A stretch of 64,000 nt of DNA from Sipunculus nudus (lineage: Eukaryota; Annelida; Sipuncula; Golfingiida; Sipunculidae). Location of the stretch: positions 2,563,579 to 2,627,578 of the forward strand of contig CM049307.1 in the NCBI GenBank assembly GCA_026874595.1. The letters are read 5' to 3'. The translations under genes and the position numbers were made by a program. A model generated the notes under the pieces. The model saw only the letters and a program-made list of their open reading frames with translations, did no database searches and was not told the origin of the DNA. Positions 11,301 through 22,242 of the stretch are shown piece after piece (within the stretch, counting starts at the first letter, position 1; every line of letters begins with the position of its first letter).

Positions 11301-11954
11301 ACCTTTAATGAATGGCCCATGGGAGTCAGCATATTGACCATATTTGCTCAACGTGTATTTTTTCCTCAATACTGTAGTGATAAAAAGAAAGTGTGTTTGC
11401 TAAACAAAAGTTCACAGCGCTTACAAAAAGGGCTTGACGCTCAGGGTTACTTATATAATGACGTAATTAAAATTAGACCCGGTGTCGTTTTTCAAAGTTT
11501 TCCGTACCATTAATCTGCTGAATATAAGTACCCGTGTGAAGAGAAGTGAAAAGTAAAAGATGAGTGTGTATTAAACAATTGCTTCTGCAGAAAAAAATAA
11601 GTATTGTGTATGCCTCTAGCGACAGCTTGTCACCCCAAACGTCGATTTTAGATGAACTGAAGACGATGGGGTGACAGTACAAGCTATTGGGTTCGCATCA
11701 ATTCTAGTATGTGCAGATGTGCACGCCATTTCTGACACTACTTTTTCATTTTCATCCACTTCTCGAACTGTCATTTTCCTGAGTTAAGACAAAAAGTGAC
11801 GTTATTCTGTTGGGGAAAATAATAATTATTACATCCACGGTTGACTTACGTGTAAACGTGCAGCAGTTTTTAATTCCGAGGCTGCTTTACTCGAAAAACT
11901 AGTCTCCACGTCTGTCAGCGGGAGAATCATAACTTCCGGTAGGGGATTTCCAAA

Positions 11955-13552
11955 CGGCTATGTGTAAAACTCGGAAGTCCGAAGTCGGAAGCAAGGACTT
12001 TTTTTAAAGCAATGATCGAAGCATAATTAAAATGCTACTACATCAATGGAAAGTACCTTTTTATTTTTATTGATAGAATAAGGTCTTTTTTATCATCATG
12101 TAAAATAATCAAAGTTATCCACCCGAAGTTAATGACTATTTTTTGCTCGGAAATGCCCGGTTATGGTCCAAATGTGTAAAACTCGGAAGCCAGTAATGGC
12201 AAATGCACTGGTCATCATATCGTCAGCAAACGTGTCAAGCATTTTCAATTTCTTCAGTATCATGTATTTTTCATAAATCAATCTGTTTTGTAACATTCAT
12301 GATGCTGTATATATAAATATATAAATAATATATTATATTGATATTTTATTTCATTTTGTAAAACAAGATTATTTTAACTCATCAATATTTTACGCTGTTA
12401 CCGCATTTTATGTTGATGGAAACATGAAAAAAATAAAGGTTTTGATAATATTTTATACATGTGCCCCTATAAAAATCACCCTGATAATATCATAGAGACT
12501 TAAACAGAAAATTTGACAGAACCAAAAAACCGTCCAGTTAATGTTTTTACAAGTTGTTTCGAACAAAATATTTTATTTTTAATGTATAAATTGAAAAACA
12601 TTTTCCTCTTCCATTGACCAAAAAAAAAATTCATCAGTATTATGAATCTCTTAGACTCTTATCTATTATGTAATACTTTTTATGCCAAATTATATTTTAC
12701 ATTTCATGGTCCGGTTGCATTTATATATATATTATATAAACAAAATTGTAATTTCTTATCGAGATCCTTGTAATCGTACAGTAATATGAAGGGTGCACAT
12801 TCTGGTTATATGCCCTTATCATGCAATCATTTGCAAACATACTTTAATATATTATTAAATATCCATATATTTGAAGTTGAAATGTGATGTTGAAACATCA
12901 GGAGTGAAATTAATATAATATAAATATCGAGATTGATAAGGTTTGAAAGAAAGAGTCAAAAACTTGAAAAAGAATTAATTTTAGTTTTAAAAAAATATTT
13001 GCTTAAATTCGTAAATCGATCAGATTATATAATAATACATGTATTAGTATGTTATATATTATCTGGACTTTTGTATCCCTTTTCTAAGATATAATTGTAA
13101 CATTTTTTTAAAATATTGTTGAACTCTAACATATTGAAAGACATTTCGTTTTTGCATATGATACATGTATGTTTGTTCCAGCGATGACCTTCTGGGATAT
13201 ATTGAATTTTCATATTTGTTCAACGTATGGAAAATATATTACTATATTTTATTTTGAATGACATCGTAATTTATAACTGTATTTTTAATGCCGTACAAGG
13301 GTTAATTATACCATATTAATTATGCAGTGGTGCATCCATAGAGGGCGCAAGCCCGTTCAGACGTAATATCTCTTAATTTTCATTTCTTTTCCAGATTACT
13401 TTTTTTATTCCCTAGCAATTTCATTATTATATTTATTACTTTCCAATTCATAAATTGGTGATTTACTCCACTGAGAGAGCATACAAATATGTACTAGTAT
13501 AATGAGATAGGAAGTATTTCCGTTATCACACTTTACTCGATAATAACATCGA

Positions 13553-13629
<77 letters not shown>

Positions 13630-14046
13630 TTACAAATAAAAAAATAAGAACTTATAGTTTTCCGATTATGTGTCATGTATTGCATCATACACTCATTATA
13701 AGCAGAAGCATGCATAAGCAATTTTAATATATGCATGCAACTATAATTATAATGAAACTGCATTTTGGGCACAGTGCGTCTCTGTGACTTCCGAGTTATA
13801 CACATTGGATAACATCCAAGCACTTCTGACTGACTTCCGAGATGGCTTCCGAGCACAAAACCTTCCATAACGTTCAGATTAAACAATGGATAACTATTAT
13901 TCTTCACAGAATGATAAAAAAAGATCTTATTCTATCGGGGAAAAAACAAAACGGTATTGAAGCGTTAGCATTTTGTATATGCTTTAAACTGCTTTCGTTG
14001 GTTTCCGGCTTCCGGCTTCCGACTTCCAAGTTTACATACACGACCG
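11955..14046. mobile_element. second foldback-type element, about 2.1 kb, AT-rich core
   Basis: The left arm (about 11955-12210) and right arm (about 13785-14046) are inverted repeats. Matching blocks read outside-in are GTAAAACTCGGAAG versus GTAAACTTGGAAG, the tandem CGGAAG motifs, GATAGAATAAGGTCTTTTTT versus GATAGAATAAGATCTTTTTT, and AGTTATCCA. An inner ATGTGTAAAACTCGGAAG is matched by ATGTGTATAACTCGGAAG. The core is AT-rich with no transposase frame and contains an (AT)n tract. It is probably non-autonomous; the superfamily is unknown. Confidence 0.75.
13555..13625. repeat. (AT)n microsatellite
   Basis: A pure AT run of about 70 bases inside the second foldback element. The minus-strand frame crossing it translates to an (IY)n run and is not a gene. 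Confidence 0.97.
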
Positions 14047-14840
14047 CGCCATGACACATTTAGTTTTGAATGAGAAGTACCGCTTCACGTGAATCGGTGC
14101 CACAGTGATGAAAGGAGGTAATAATTGTAATTATTTTTGTGTAACAACATTTTTTCTTCGATATTTAGCACATATAATACGACTATATAAGCCTGTGATG
14201 CCAAATAATACCAGACAGCAAATATTTTGATCCGACCCTTAGAATGGGCGTTCTGTTGTGACTGCCATCATGACTCCAGGCCCTATCAGTTTTTTTTCCG
14301 AAGGCCTGAGTGTCATGTTGTCATGGCTAGTATGCCTCGATAGGGGACAAGACACAACAGTTTTTTATTCCTGAGGAAGCTAAGAATACTGCCCACCGGT
14401 CACTATTCAGATCACCTTAATGATAATGAAAAATGGGAACAGACATGGTATATAGGGTTACCACTAATATGTCATTTTTATCTCTTTAAGGCGAGTGCCT
14501 TGAAGAAAGCACGAAACCTGCGGGTAGTGACAGTAATGCATTGATGTATTTTATGAACTTATTGCAGCTCTACTTTTATGTATCGAGATCTTACTGTAAT
14601 GGGAACTAAACCCTTTCAGTAAAATATATATTCATTTTTTTTATTCTAAGAAAGGGGCCTATACATAAAAAAATTTCCAAAAGATGTAGACCTATATATT
14701 TTTTTCTGTTCCCTTATCCTTTTCTTTTTAGTTTGTGTATGTGTTATAATCGGCAATACAGACATTTCTTATTTTCTTGTACGCATCCCTTGTGTGGCAT
14801 GCAGCATCCTTCGTTGATTGTGCTCATTTCTTACTTTCCT
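14047..14840. other. no recognisable feature
   Basis: AT-rich spacer between the second foldback element and the tRNA-like repeat pair. It has no gene and no tandem repeat. Confidence 0.5.
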
Positions 14841-14878
14841 TTGTTACGATGACAAATTATTCAGGGGAAAATACTGAC

Positions 14879-14995
14879 CGATCCGGGATTCGAACGAATG
14901 CCGGTGGCGCACATGACCGGCGTTCCAACCGCTTCGCTAGAAAAGCAAGCTTCACTAGCGAAACAGTTTGGGCCGCTTTTATGTCACCCCGTAAC
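14879..14995 (-). mobile_element. tRNA-derived SINE head (minus copy)
   Basis: Read on the minus strand, an A-box-like TAGCGAAGCGGTT lies at about 14940-14928. A B-box GTTCGAATCCC lies at about 14895-14885, at tRNA-like spacing. The sequence between does not fold as a full tRNA by eye, so this is a tRNA-derived internal RNA polymerase III promoter and not a tRNA gene. Confidence 0.6.
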
Positions 14996-15166
14996 ACACC
15001 CCCTCTTAGGAGTGTTCTGCTATCAGAACAAGACTTTCCCAGGAGTCACACCTTCGGTGAACTATGTGGCGGTAATTTCCTAATTACTTCAAACCACCAT
15101 TCCCCGGGCCACAAAGTTTGCCGTCACGTTGGACGAGCCCCCTTTTGTTACGAAGATAAAAAAATG

Positions 15167-15256
15167 TTACGGGGTGACATAAAAGCGGACTGAACTGTCT
15201 CGCTAGTGAAACGAAGCCGTTCATGTGTGCCACCGACATGGGTTCGAATCCCGGAA
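15167..15256 (+). mobile_element. tRNA-derived SINE head (plus copy)
   Basis: A canonical B-box GGGTTCGAATCCCGG lies at 15240-15254. A weaker A-box region, TCGCTAGTGAAACG, lies at about 15200-15213. The flank GTTACGGGGTGACATAAAAG and the phrase TGTGYGCCACCGRCAT match the minus copy, so both derive from one family. Confidence 0.6.
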
Positions 15257-15330
15257 GAGCCCCCATTTTGTTACGAAGACAAATTATTCAGGGGATAAAA
15301 CTGGGCCGATCCGGTATAAGAGACAAAACT

Positions 15331-16110
15331 TGTGGCAAATGCTCCCAAGAATGTTACAGTTATGAATGTCCAAAACAATTCAAAAGGCATGATCAGGTTG
15401 GAGAGCTCTCATATCAGATTTATGGACATGCAAATGTAAAAAGTGTTAGTCCATTATCCATTATCACCTTATTTTTAGTGGGGTCAGCAGTTTAAGTAAA
15501 CTGCAAAACCTAAAAAAAAGAAGAAATGCAGAAAGCATCACTCAGTGTCTTGTAAAACCAATAAAGTCATCTTTAATCCAGGTGATCTCAAAATCAACAG
15601 GTCTTTTTTCCCCTATAGGCAGAGAATCGATATGTGAATGCTAGAAGGTTTGGAATGAAAAGTCTAGCTTGAAATGTGTCCACAACCTTTTTAAAAGTGG
15701 ATCATGTGACCTTGACCTTTGACCTTGTGACCATAAAATCTATAGGATTCTTCTCCAACTTGGTAGGTGAGCCATATGTGAAAGATCAAAGGTTTGAGAT
15801 GAAAGGTTTGGCTTAAAATGCATCCACAAGCTTTCCAAAGTAGTGAGTCCTGTGACCCTGACCTTTGACCTTGTGACCTTTGTGATAATTATGGTTCTTC
15901 CCCTGCTGGTAGGTGAGCCATATGTGAAAGATGGAAAGTTTTGGATGAAAATTTTGGCTATAAGAATTAATTCTGTGGGGTGCATACACACCCCGTAACT
16001 CGGAGAATATAGGTCGCGGTGACCTAATTTGAGGTTTCCAAGGAGATCTTTTTAGAACCTCTAAGACTGCATTGGGTGCATGACCCTAGCTCTTACTCTG
16101 GCTTAACTTC
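15331..16110 (-). mobile_element. internally deleted copy of the TGACCT-rich repeat
   Basis: Bases 15331-15560 match 53971-54190 (CAATTCAAAAGGCATG, CATATCAGATTTATRGA, TGGGGTCAGCAG, GAAATGCAGAAAGCAT). Bases 15580-16110 match 55070-55590 (AATGAAAAGTCTAGCTTGAA, GGATTCTTCTCCAACTT, GGTGACCTAATTT). The roughly 0.9 kb between these blocks in the other copy is missing. The hairpin and GTCC head is also missing. The orientation given is that of the head in the 53.3-55.7 kb copy. It carries two TGACCTTGACCTTTGACCT-type clusters. Confidence 0.75.
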
Positions 16111-16589
16111 TGTTGAGTTTAATGTACCAGTAAGAACAATTGAACCTTATAGATGTATAAACGTGTACCTGGCTTAACTTCTGGTGACTGTAACGTAAGT
16201 AAGAATGATACGTGTATTTAGATAAAGCACAGCATAAGGCTGTCACCAGTGAACTGTGACTTGGTTATTGTAATGCATGTTCTAGAAGGGAGTGTATCCA
16301 CTATCCAGATGATTGTTTTGGTAATTTATTATGCATTTATATGGAGTATCTCTTCAGATATTAGCGTGAAAGCCTTAGTTAGAGAGCACAAGTGTCTCCT
16401 TTGATGTTAATTTCAGTACATTTTAATTCCGTGTGAGCCGTGTCTGTTTGCCGGTCTCTATACTAACGAGTGTTTGTTGTAGATTTAAAAGGAAGTGCAC
16501 CAGTTTACTTTAGTTTTTCCAGGATTTTTGTCTCTGGAGGAGTATCCATATTAACATTCATGCTATAATTGACGGTCGGCATAATTGGG
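16111..16589. other. no recognisable feature
   Basis: Spacer upstream of the possible promoter. CTGGCTTAACTTCTG occurs twice (about 16099 and 16169), a small duplication. Nothing else is recognised. Confidence 0.45.
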
Positions 16590-16665
16590 AGTGGTGATTG
16601 GCCAGAAAACGAGCAGGAGTTGTGACGTCAGCAAGCATTTATAAGTCGTGAGTGGGACGACATTC
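16590..16665 (+). promoter_or_regulatory. possible RNA polymerase II promoter: CCAAT box, CRE, TATA box
   Basis: An inverted CCAAT box (GATTGGCCAG, 16596-16605) is followed by a full palindromic cAMP response element TGACGTCA (16623-16630). A TATA-like ATTTATAAG follows at about 16638-16646. The TATA box would place a start near 16665-16670. Order and spacing fit a classic inducible animal promoter. It could instead belong to an unrecognised LTR. Confidence 0.45.
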
Positions 16666-16667
16666 GG

Positions 16668-17264
16668 GAGAAGTACCCAACCAGCGTACGAGTCAGGTAT
16701 AGACTGGCGCTAGCTGCAGTCCAGGGGCAGGTCTGCGTGAATCAGTCGATACAGCTGGGAGATGAAGTCTACAAGCGTAGATAGTCGAAGGAAGGCCACG
16801 GTGATTTCTCTGTAACGGACATTTTTGCTGACGGACTGATAAATCTGGCGATTTATAACTGTTGTGAGCGCTTCCAGGAACAGACCGTGGACATATTTAA
16901 ACGCGTAACTGTGGATGTACAGGATATTGTATGTGGAAGCATGTTCTGCTACCTAGAACTAGACGATTCGAGGAGACATCAGTTGTGACAGACATTGATT
17001 CTACGCCAAGAAAAAATAGTCTGTGCGTGTTGCGTGAACTGTGCCACGAATGGCAAACAAGTACACTCCAGCGGTTAACTGTTGTTTATAGGAGCACCGT
17101 GTATCTACAGGACTCAGGATGAGTTAGTGTACTGTACACAAAGCACGAGCAACCCAATGAGACGAACAGTGCAACGTCCCGGTGTCACGTGTGCGCGATG
17201 GTCATATGATCGGGAACTTGTAAACAAGGGACTTCTCTGTGCCGTGTTATTAGTCTTTTCGAGT
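16668..17264 (+). other. possible first exon (5' leader plus start of coding sequence)
   Basis: Bounded on the left by the predicted start below the TATA box and on the right by a consensus donor AGT|GTAAGT (GTAAGT at 17265-17270). The leader contains a possible upstream ORF (16931-17122). The sequence is more balanced in composition than its surroundings. No matching downstream exon was recognised in this window, so this is a hypothesis from signals alone. Confidence 0.35.
17157..17264 (+). CDS. possible first coding exon with signal-peptide-like N-terminus (partial)
   Basis: The first ATG in this frame is at 17157. It opens 36 codons ending exactly at the donor site, in phase 0. The N-terminal part has several Arg residues (positions 2, 3, 7, 14, 19) and a Lys at 24. 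A hydrophobic stretch GLLCAVLLVFSS follows at residues 25-36, as in a signal peptide or type II membrane anchor with a long n-region. The -3 base is C, so the start context is weak. The protein family is unknown. If the exon is unspliced, the frame stops at 17297. Confidence 0.3.
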
Positions 17265-17353
17265 GTAAGTATGTATGAGTTCAGCCAGTTGGTTTGACTT
17301 TAAAAAAGCACTTAGACGTCCACCTCTCTACCGGCGTGACATAGGCTTTGATC

Positions 17354-17354
<1 letters not shown>

Positions 17355-17418
<64 letters not shown>
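17355..17418. repeat. (AT)n microsatellite
   Basis: A pure AT run of about 64 bases, about 90 bp past the putative donor site. Confidence 0.97.
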
Positions 17419-17421
<3 letters not shown>

Positions 17422-18662
17422 TTAACAGGCTTATAACGGCTTATAGCTCGCACGATATATGGAAGAAATCCTAACAAATAACGACAGAGACGTGCAGTTT
17501 TTTTGCGTCATCCCGGAAAAATGGCCCCGTGGGACCACTGAAATATTAATTTAAGTTATATATTTGGTTTATATGCGGTATCATTTTGTTTTTGATCTGT
17601 CACTCTTATGATTTCTTGAAGGTTGTGGGCGTGGTCTTGACATAGAACAATACGCACAAGCACATATGAATTAAACTGTTCATAGTAAATCAATGGACGA
17701 TATTTAACAGTATAAGCATGCTTTAATTGTAAATATGTATAATGATATAGGGAACCACCCACATGTACAATCGTGTGACATGTCACTGTTTGACATAGAT
17801 GGTGCATATACAAGATGACTTAGTCTATACCAGTAACCATGCAGAGCAACTGCACAAATCACAGACCAATCACTATCCTATCTTTTTCTAAAGGCCCAAT
17901 AAAAAACAAGCAGACGACGCAGACGGCAGTTTCACGGTTATCGCCACCTTGGAACGTCGGAGCTATTAAATAAGGTAAAGTGCTTTCAGAAGGGTCTTCT
18001 GCGCCTTCGCTTAATGTATGGAAGCTTTTGGGTAAAGTCCCATGCAGGCTAGTGAATTATATTGAAGGTTGAGTCATGAATAGTCACAGGACATTTCTTC
18101 AATGTTATTTTGCTGCATGTGCTTCTGTTGGCGGGAACGACTTATCCCAGGACCATCGTGTTAGGATGAGTATTAATGGTGAAGCATCAATTTTATTTTT
18201 TTTTTCATTTTAACAGCCAAGCAAATGCTTCCTAGTATGTCGTATTTAGAGATTTAGTATATGGAGAGATCGTGCATATATCACCCGATAGCGATCTACA
18301 TGTAATCTACATGTCAACAACTGCGGGTAAACGGAAGTATATGGGGGCCATCCAATTGCTCATGATACCATTAACTATATTCACCACAGCTATATTCTCT
18401 AAATGATGCAACTAATTACACTATACATGCAGTGTTTTTAGACGGTTTTATGTAAAGTGATAAACACGACTTAAAGTCAGCCAGACACAAGTTTTACAAA
18501 GGCTATAGACTGAAACTGTACAGAAGTCCACTGCACTAGTAGGAAAGGATGAAGCCTGTCTGATATACAGATTTCGCCTCCTGCATGGACTCTTCATTTG
18601 TTCTGGTTGGATGGGTGCAAGGATAATGTTGTTCATTCAGTACCAGTTATGCTTTAATCTGA
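17419..18662. other. no recognisable feature
   Basis: No convincing gene, exon or repeat. Short frames on the minus strand (17556-17813, 18448-18636) have no recognisable motif. Confidence 0.5.
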
Positions 18663-18735
18663 AATACAGTGGTTTAACTGACCGTATGACCAAGGTGAAC
18701 AATGGTTTAACTGGCCGTATGACCAAGGTGTACTT
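18663..18735. repeat. two-copy tandem duplication (about 36 bp)
   Basis: The segment TGGTTTAACTGRCCGTATGA with CCAAGGTG is present twice in tandem. Confidence 0.8.
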
Positions 18736-18964
18736 AAAATATAAGCTTAATTTATCAATGTTAATTGTTAGCATTCCTTAGACGGAGGCAAGATATTGTC
18801 TAACGCTAATTTTTCTCAGTATGCGTATCGTATATTTCCCTTATAAGTATAGTATCTGAATTTAGTTTCCAACGCATTGCTCTTCCTTTGTTCAAGTGTC
18901 CAAGCCGTTGCCTCCCCGCTTCCTGAACAATGAAAAAACCCCTTCAATTATTTTTGGTCGTGCA

Positions 18965-19120
18965 GAGATCAGCCAATAAGATGCCGGTTAACTATCTTCT
19001 GGCCAATGGCGTTTCACCTTACCCGCGCCTGGCCGCTGACTTAATTGTCGGACTTCTGTCTATTGGATGGTTTTTACCGTCAACTGACTTCGTATCGCGA
19101 TGTATCGGTGCCCCGGTAAG
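18965..19120 (+). promoter_or_regulatory. CCAAT-rich segment followed by a splice-donor-like site
   Basis: Three CCAAT boxes lie within about 95 bp: AGCCAATAAG (CCAAT at 18973), GGCCAATGGC (19003) and an inverted copy in TATTGGATGG (19062). A consensus donor GTAAGT lies at 19115-19120. There is no clear TATA box. Clustered CCAAT boxes are typical of NF-Y-bound promoters. Chance occurrence cannot be excluded, and the open frame across it is probably incidental. Confidence 0.3.
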
Positions 19121-20439
19121 TAAATTCAGTATATTCCTTGGAGTGTATAAGCCACGTTGAGAGATGCCATCTGTTACGTGCATTTAGTGGCTGTATCACC
19201 TCAGTCACGAATCTATACACATGAGAAATACCCCGAGAACAGCGGAGGCAAAAACCCTTAATTGAAAGAATAGTGATGGACTCACTCATGTTATCCGTCT
19301 GGCATGGTCCTCGTTTATGGGTAAGTCTGGTATCTCCTGCACGGTCACCCGGATTACGGTCTGTCAGATAAGGTTACATATGACTTCCTGTATGGAAACA
19401 AAGCTTGAAATTGGAACTGAAAATACCAATATATAATATTCACACACCAGGAATGCATGGGTGTAGCCTTAGATTAGAACTTGGGTGGTAACAAGTCTGA
19501 TCTCAGTTGGTTAACATAAAACAACAGCGCCGTGTCAATGAAAATCAACATGTATCAATATAAGATGGTGTCAGACAAATCTAATTTGATACGGGTAGGT
19601 TATGTTTACCTATTCTTCTTTCATTATGAGACAAGTCTCATATACAGTTGTCAGTATTAAACATCACGATCACGTTCTCTTGATGTAAATCAGCCCAGAA
19701 ACTTGATAAACCCAAAGCGCTCAGCATGCAGACATCTTGTACACGTATTATCTAAATTCTATGCATCATTAACTAAAACCAAAAACCAAGATGACCCTTT
19801 AACCCGCCGGGGCCTGGAAACTTCATGCTTTCACGCTCGTTTATTTAATATTTCCGTTCCAGGCCAGAGGCACGCGATTTGCTGAAACACAACCCACGTT
19901 TCCATGGCATCACGAGCGTCTTATCATCAACAGCACGCTTGTAATCTGCAGACAGACCCCTGATACCTGGAGGATTACTCGGAATAAGCTATAATGTTAC
20001 TGGCAATACAATCACTGGAAGAGGAGGGTCAAACAGTCACACGTCAAGTTAGTATTGATACATGTCGGTTTTAACAGGTTACAAAACACGGCGTTCAACT
20101 GCCTTTATAGGGCCTGTCACGGATATCACTCAGTAATAAGACAACCGGACATACCGCTGGCTGTTAACCTATTACCCGTGTTTGGGGAATTATTTTAGAT
20201 AAATAACGGTAACTCTAAATGGAAAACTTCTTTTTAATTATAATCAAAGATAAGAGTCACTTTCATTAAAGGACGAAGTTGTGATAAAAATTCGCACTTG
20301 TACAAAGAGAATTTTCACAAGCGAGAAGAATTATGTCAAAACCTTTCCTTACATATGATTAATTTCATGCCCTTTATTGTTAGATGTATGGTTTACCCTC
20401 ATTATCTTTACATCGTTTACTGGTAAATGTGTATATCAC
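19121..20439. other. no recognisable feature
   Basis: Spacer between the CCAAT-rich segment and the 62-bp array. No gene or repeat is recognised. Confidence 0.5.
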
Positions 20440-21662
20440 AGTAAAACAAAGGTCCTATATACCGTTCATTTTACTGTTACAAAACACGGTTATTATACCA
20501 GAGTATAACAAAGGTACTATATACCGTTCATTTTACCGCTAAAAAACACGGTTTTTATACCAGAGTATAACAAAGGTCCTATATACCGTTTATTTTACCT
20601 TTATAAAACACGGTTATTATATCAGAGTATAACAAAGATCCTATTTACCGTTTATTTTACCTTTATGAAACACGGTTATTATATCAGAGTATAACAAAGG
20701 TCCTATAAACCGTTCATTTTACCGTTATAAACACGGTTATTATATCAGAGTATAACAAAGGTCCTATAAACCGTTTATTTTACCGTTATAAACACGGTTA
20801 TTATATCAGGGTATAACAAAGGTCCTATATACCGTTCATTTTACCGTTATCAAACAAGGTTATTATACCTGAGTAAAACAGATCGTATTTACCGTTTATT
20901 TTATCGTTATAAAACACGGTTATTATATCAGAGTATAACAAAGGTCCTATATACCGTTTGTTTTACCTTTATAAAACACGGTTATTATAGCAGAGTATAA
21001 CAAAGGTCCTATATACCGTTCATTTTAACGTTATAAAACACAGTTATTATTTCAGAGTATAAGAAAGGTCCTATTTACCGTTTATTTTACCCTAATGAAA
21101 CACAGTTATTATATCAGAGTATAGCAAAGGTCCTATATACCGTTTATTTTACTGTTATAAACACGGTTATTATATCAGAGTATAACAAAGGTCCTATATA
21201 CCGTTCATTTTACCGTTATCAAACAAGGTTATTATACCTGAGTATAACAGAGGTCCTATATACCGTTCATTTTACCGTTAAAAAACACGGTTATTATATC
21301 AGAGTATAACAAAGGTCCTATATACCGTTCATTCAGCCTTTTTAAAACACGGTTATTATATCAGAGTATAACAAAAGCCGTACATACCGTTCATTTTACC
21401 GACATAAAAGACGGTTATGATATCAGTGTATAACAAAGGTCCTATATGCCGATCGTTTTACCGCTACAGAACACGGTTATTATATCAGAGTACCACAAAA
21501 GTCCTATATACCGTTCATTTTTACGTTATAAAACACGGTCGGTTTTTATACCAGAGTATAACAAAGGCCCTATATATCGTTCATTTTACCGCTACAAAAC
21601 ACGGTTGTGATATCAGAGTACCCCAAAAGTCCTATAATTTTACCGTAATAAAACACGTTTAA
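20440..21662. repeat. 62-bp minisatellite, about 20 copies
   Basis: Units of 62 bp are measured from AAAACACGGT at 20481 to 20543. Each contains TTATTATATCAGAGTATAAC, AAAGGTCCTATATACCGTT and CATTTTACCGTTAT. Divergence rises towards the right end (from about 21360), and the last units are shortened. The 81-codon plus-strand frame at 21417-21662 is a product of the array. Confidence 0.93.
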
Positions 21663-21691
21663 ATTCTTTGGCAAATTAAAAATCCTGAAAC

Positions 21692-22060
21692 ACGGTGTCT
21701 AAGGTCAATGTTGATATCACCAATGGTGTCTAAGGTCAATGTTGATATCACCAATGGTGTTTAAGGTCAATGTTGATATCACCAATGGTGTCTAAGGTCA
21801 ATGTTGATATCACCAATGGTGTCTAAGGTCAATGTTGATATCACCAATGGTGTCTAGGGTCAATGTTGATATCACCAATGGTGTCTAAGGTCAATGTTGA
21901 TATCACCAATGGTGTCTAAGGTCAATGTTGATATCACCAATGGTGTCTAAGGTCAATGTTGATATCACCAATGGTGTCTAAGGTCAATGTTGATATTACC
22001 AATGGTGTCTAAGGTCAATGTTGATATTACCAATGGTGTCTAAGGTCAATGTTGATATGC
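21692..22060. repeat. 31-bp minisatellite, about 12 copies
   Basis: Very homogeneous 31-bp units (21694 to 21725 and on) consist of GGTGTCTAAGGTCAATG and TTGATATCACCAAT. Only a few substitutions are visible (TTTAAGG, CTAGGG, ATATTACC). Each unit contains TAAGGTCA, the core of monomeric nuclear-receptor sites. The array starts about 30 bp after the 62-bp array ends. Confidence 0.95.
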
Positions 22061-22154
22061 GGTGTTGATTTTATAGTTTTGTTACTCGTACATAACGTGT
22101 AAATTATCTCAACAAAACCTATAACATATAAATGTTAAATAATGGCTCATATCA

Positions 22155-22242
22155 AAGCTCCGCGGTGACGTAATGAGCTGTTCACAGTTCCTGTTTATGA
22201 CTGCACTTGTTTAATTTGTCATGACGTCATCACGGAGGATAC
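22155..22242. repeat. short inverted repeat with CRE-like cores
   Basis: CTCCGCGGTGACGTAATGA on the left is matched in inverse by TCATGACGTCATCACGGAG on the right (15 of 19 positions), about 50 bp apart. The right side holds a perfect palindrome ATGACGTCAT (22221-22230). It may be a tiny MITE or a pair of CREB/ATF sites. Confidence 0.5.

Larger units (their letters stand above)
14841..15314. mobile_element. composite of two divergent tRNA-like SINE modules
   Basis: Two copies of one tRNA-like module point outward. They are framed by a direct repeat that starts TTGTTACGA and runs through ACAAATTATTCAGGGG to GATCCGG (14841-14884 and 15268-15314). The inner sides form inverted arms (14951-14995 and 15167-15210) carrying GTTACGGGGTGACATAAAAG on the relevant strand. 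A further TTGTTACGAAGA lies at about 15145. The arrangement suggests nested or head-to-head SINE insertions. Confidence 0.65.

Noticed and set aside
14879-15256. Bona fide tRNA genes
   Set aside because: B-boxes are good, but A-boxes are weak, no complete cloverleaf or anticodon arm is evident, and the two copies share long non-tRNA flanks, as in SINEs.
14777-15495. 138- and 90-codon plus frames around the SINE pair
   Set aside because: They cross the inverted tRNA-like modules and the start of the TGACCT-type repeat. No protein motif is present.
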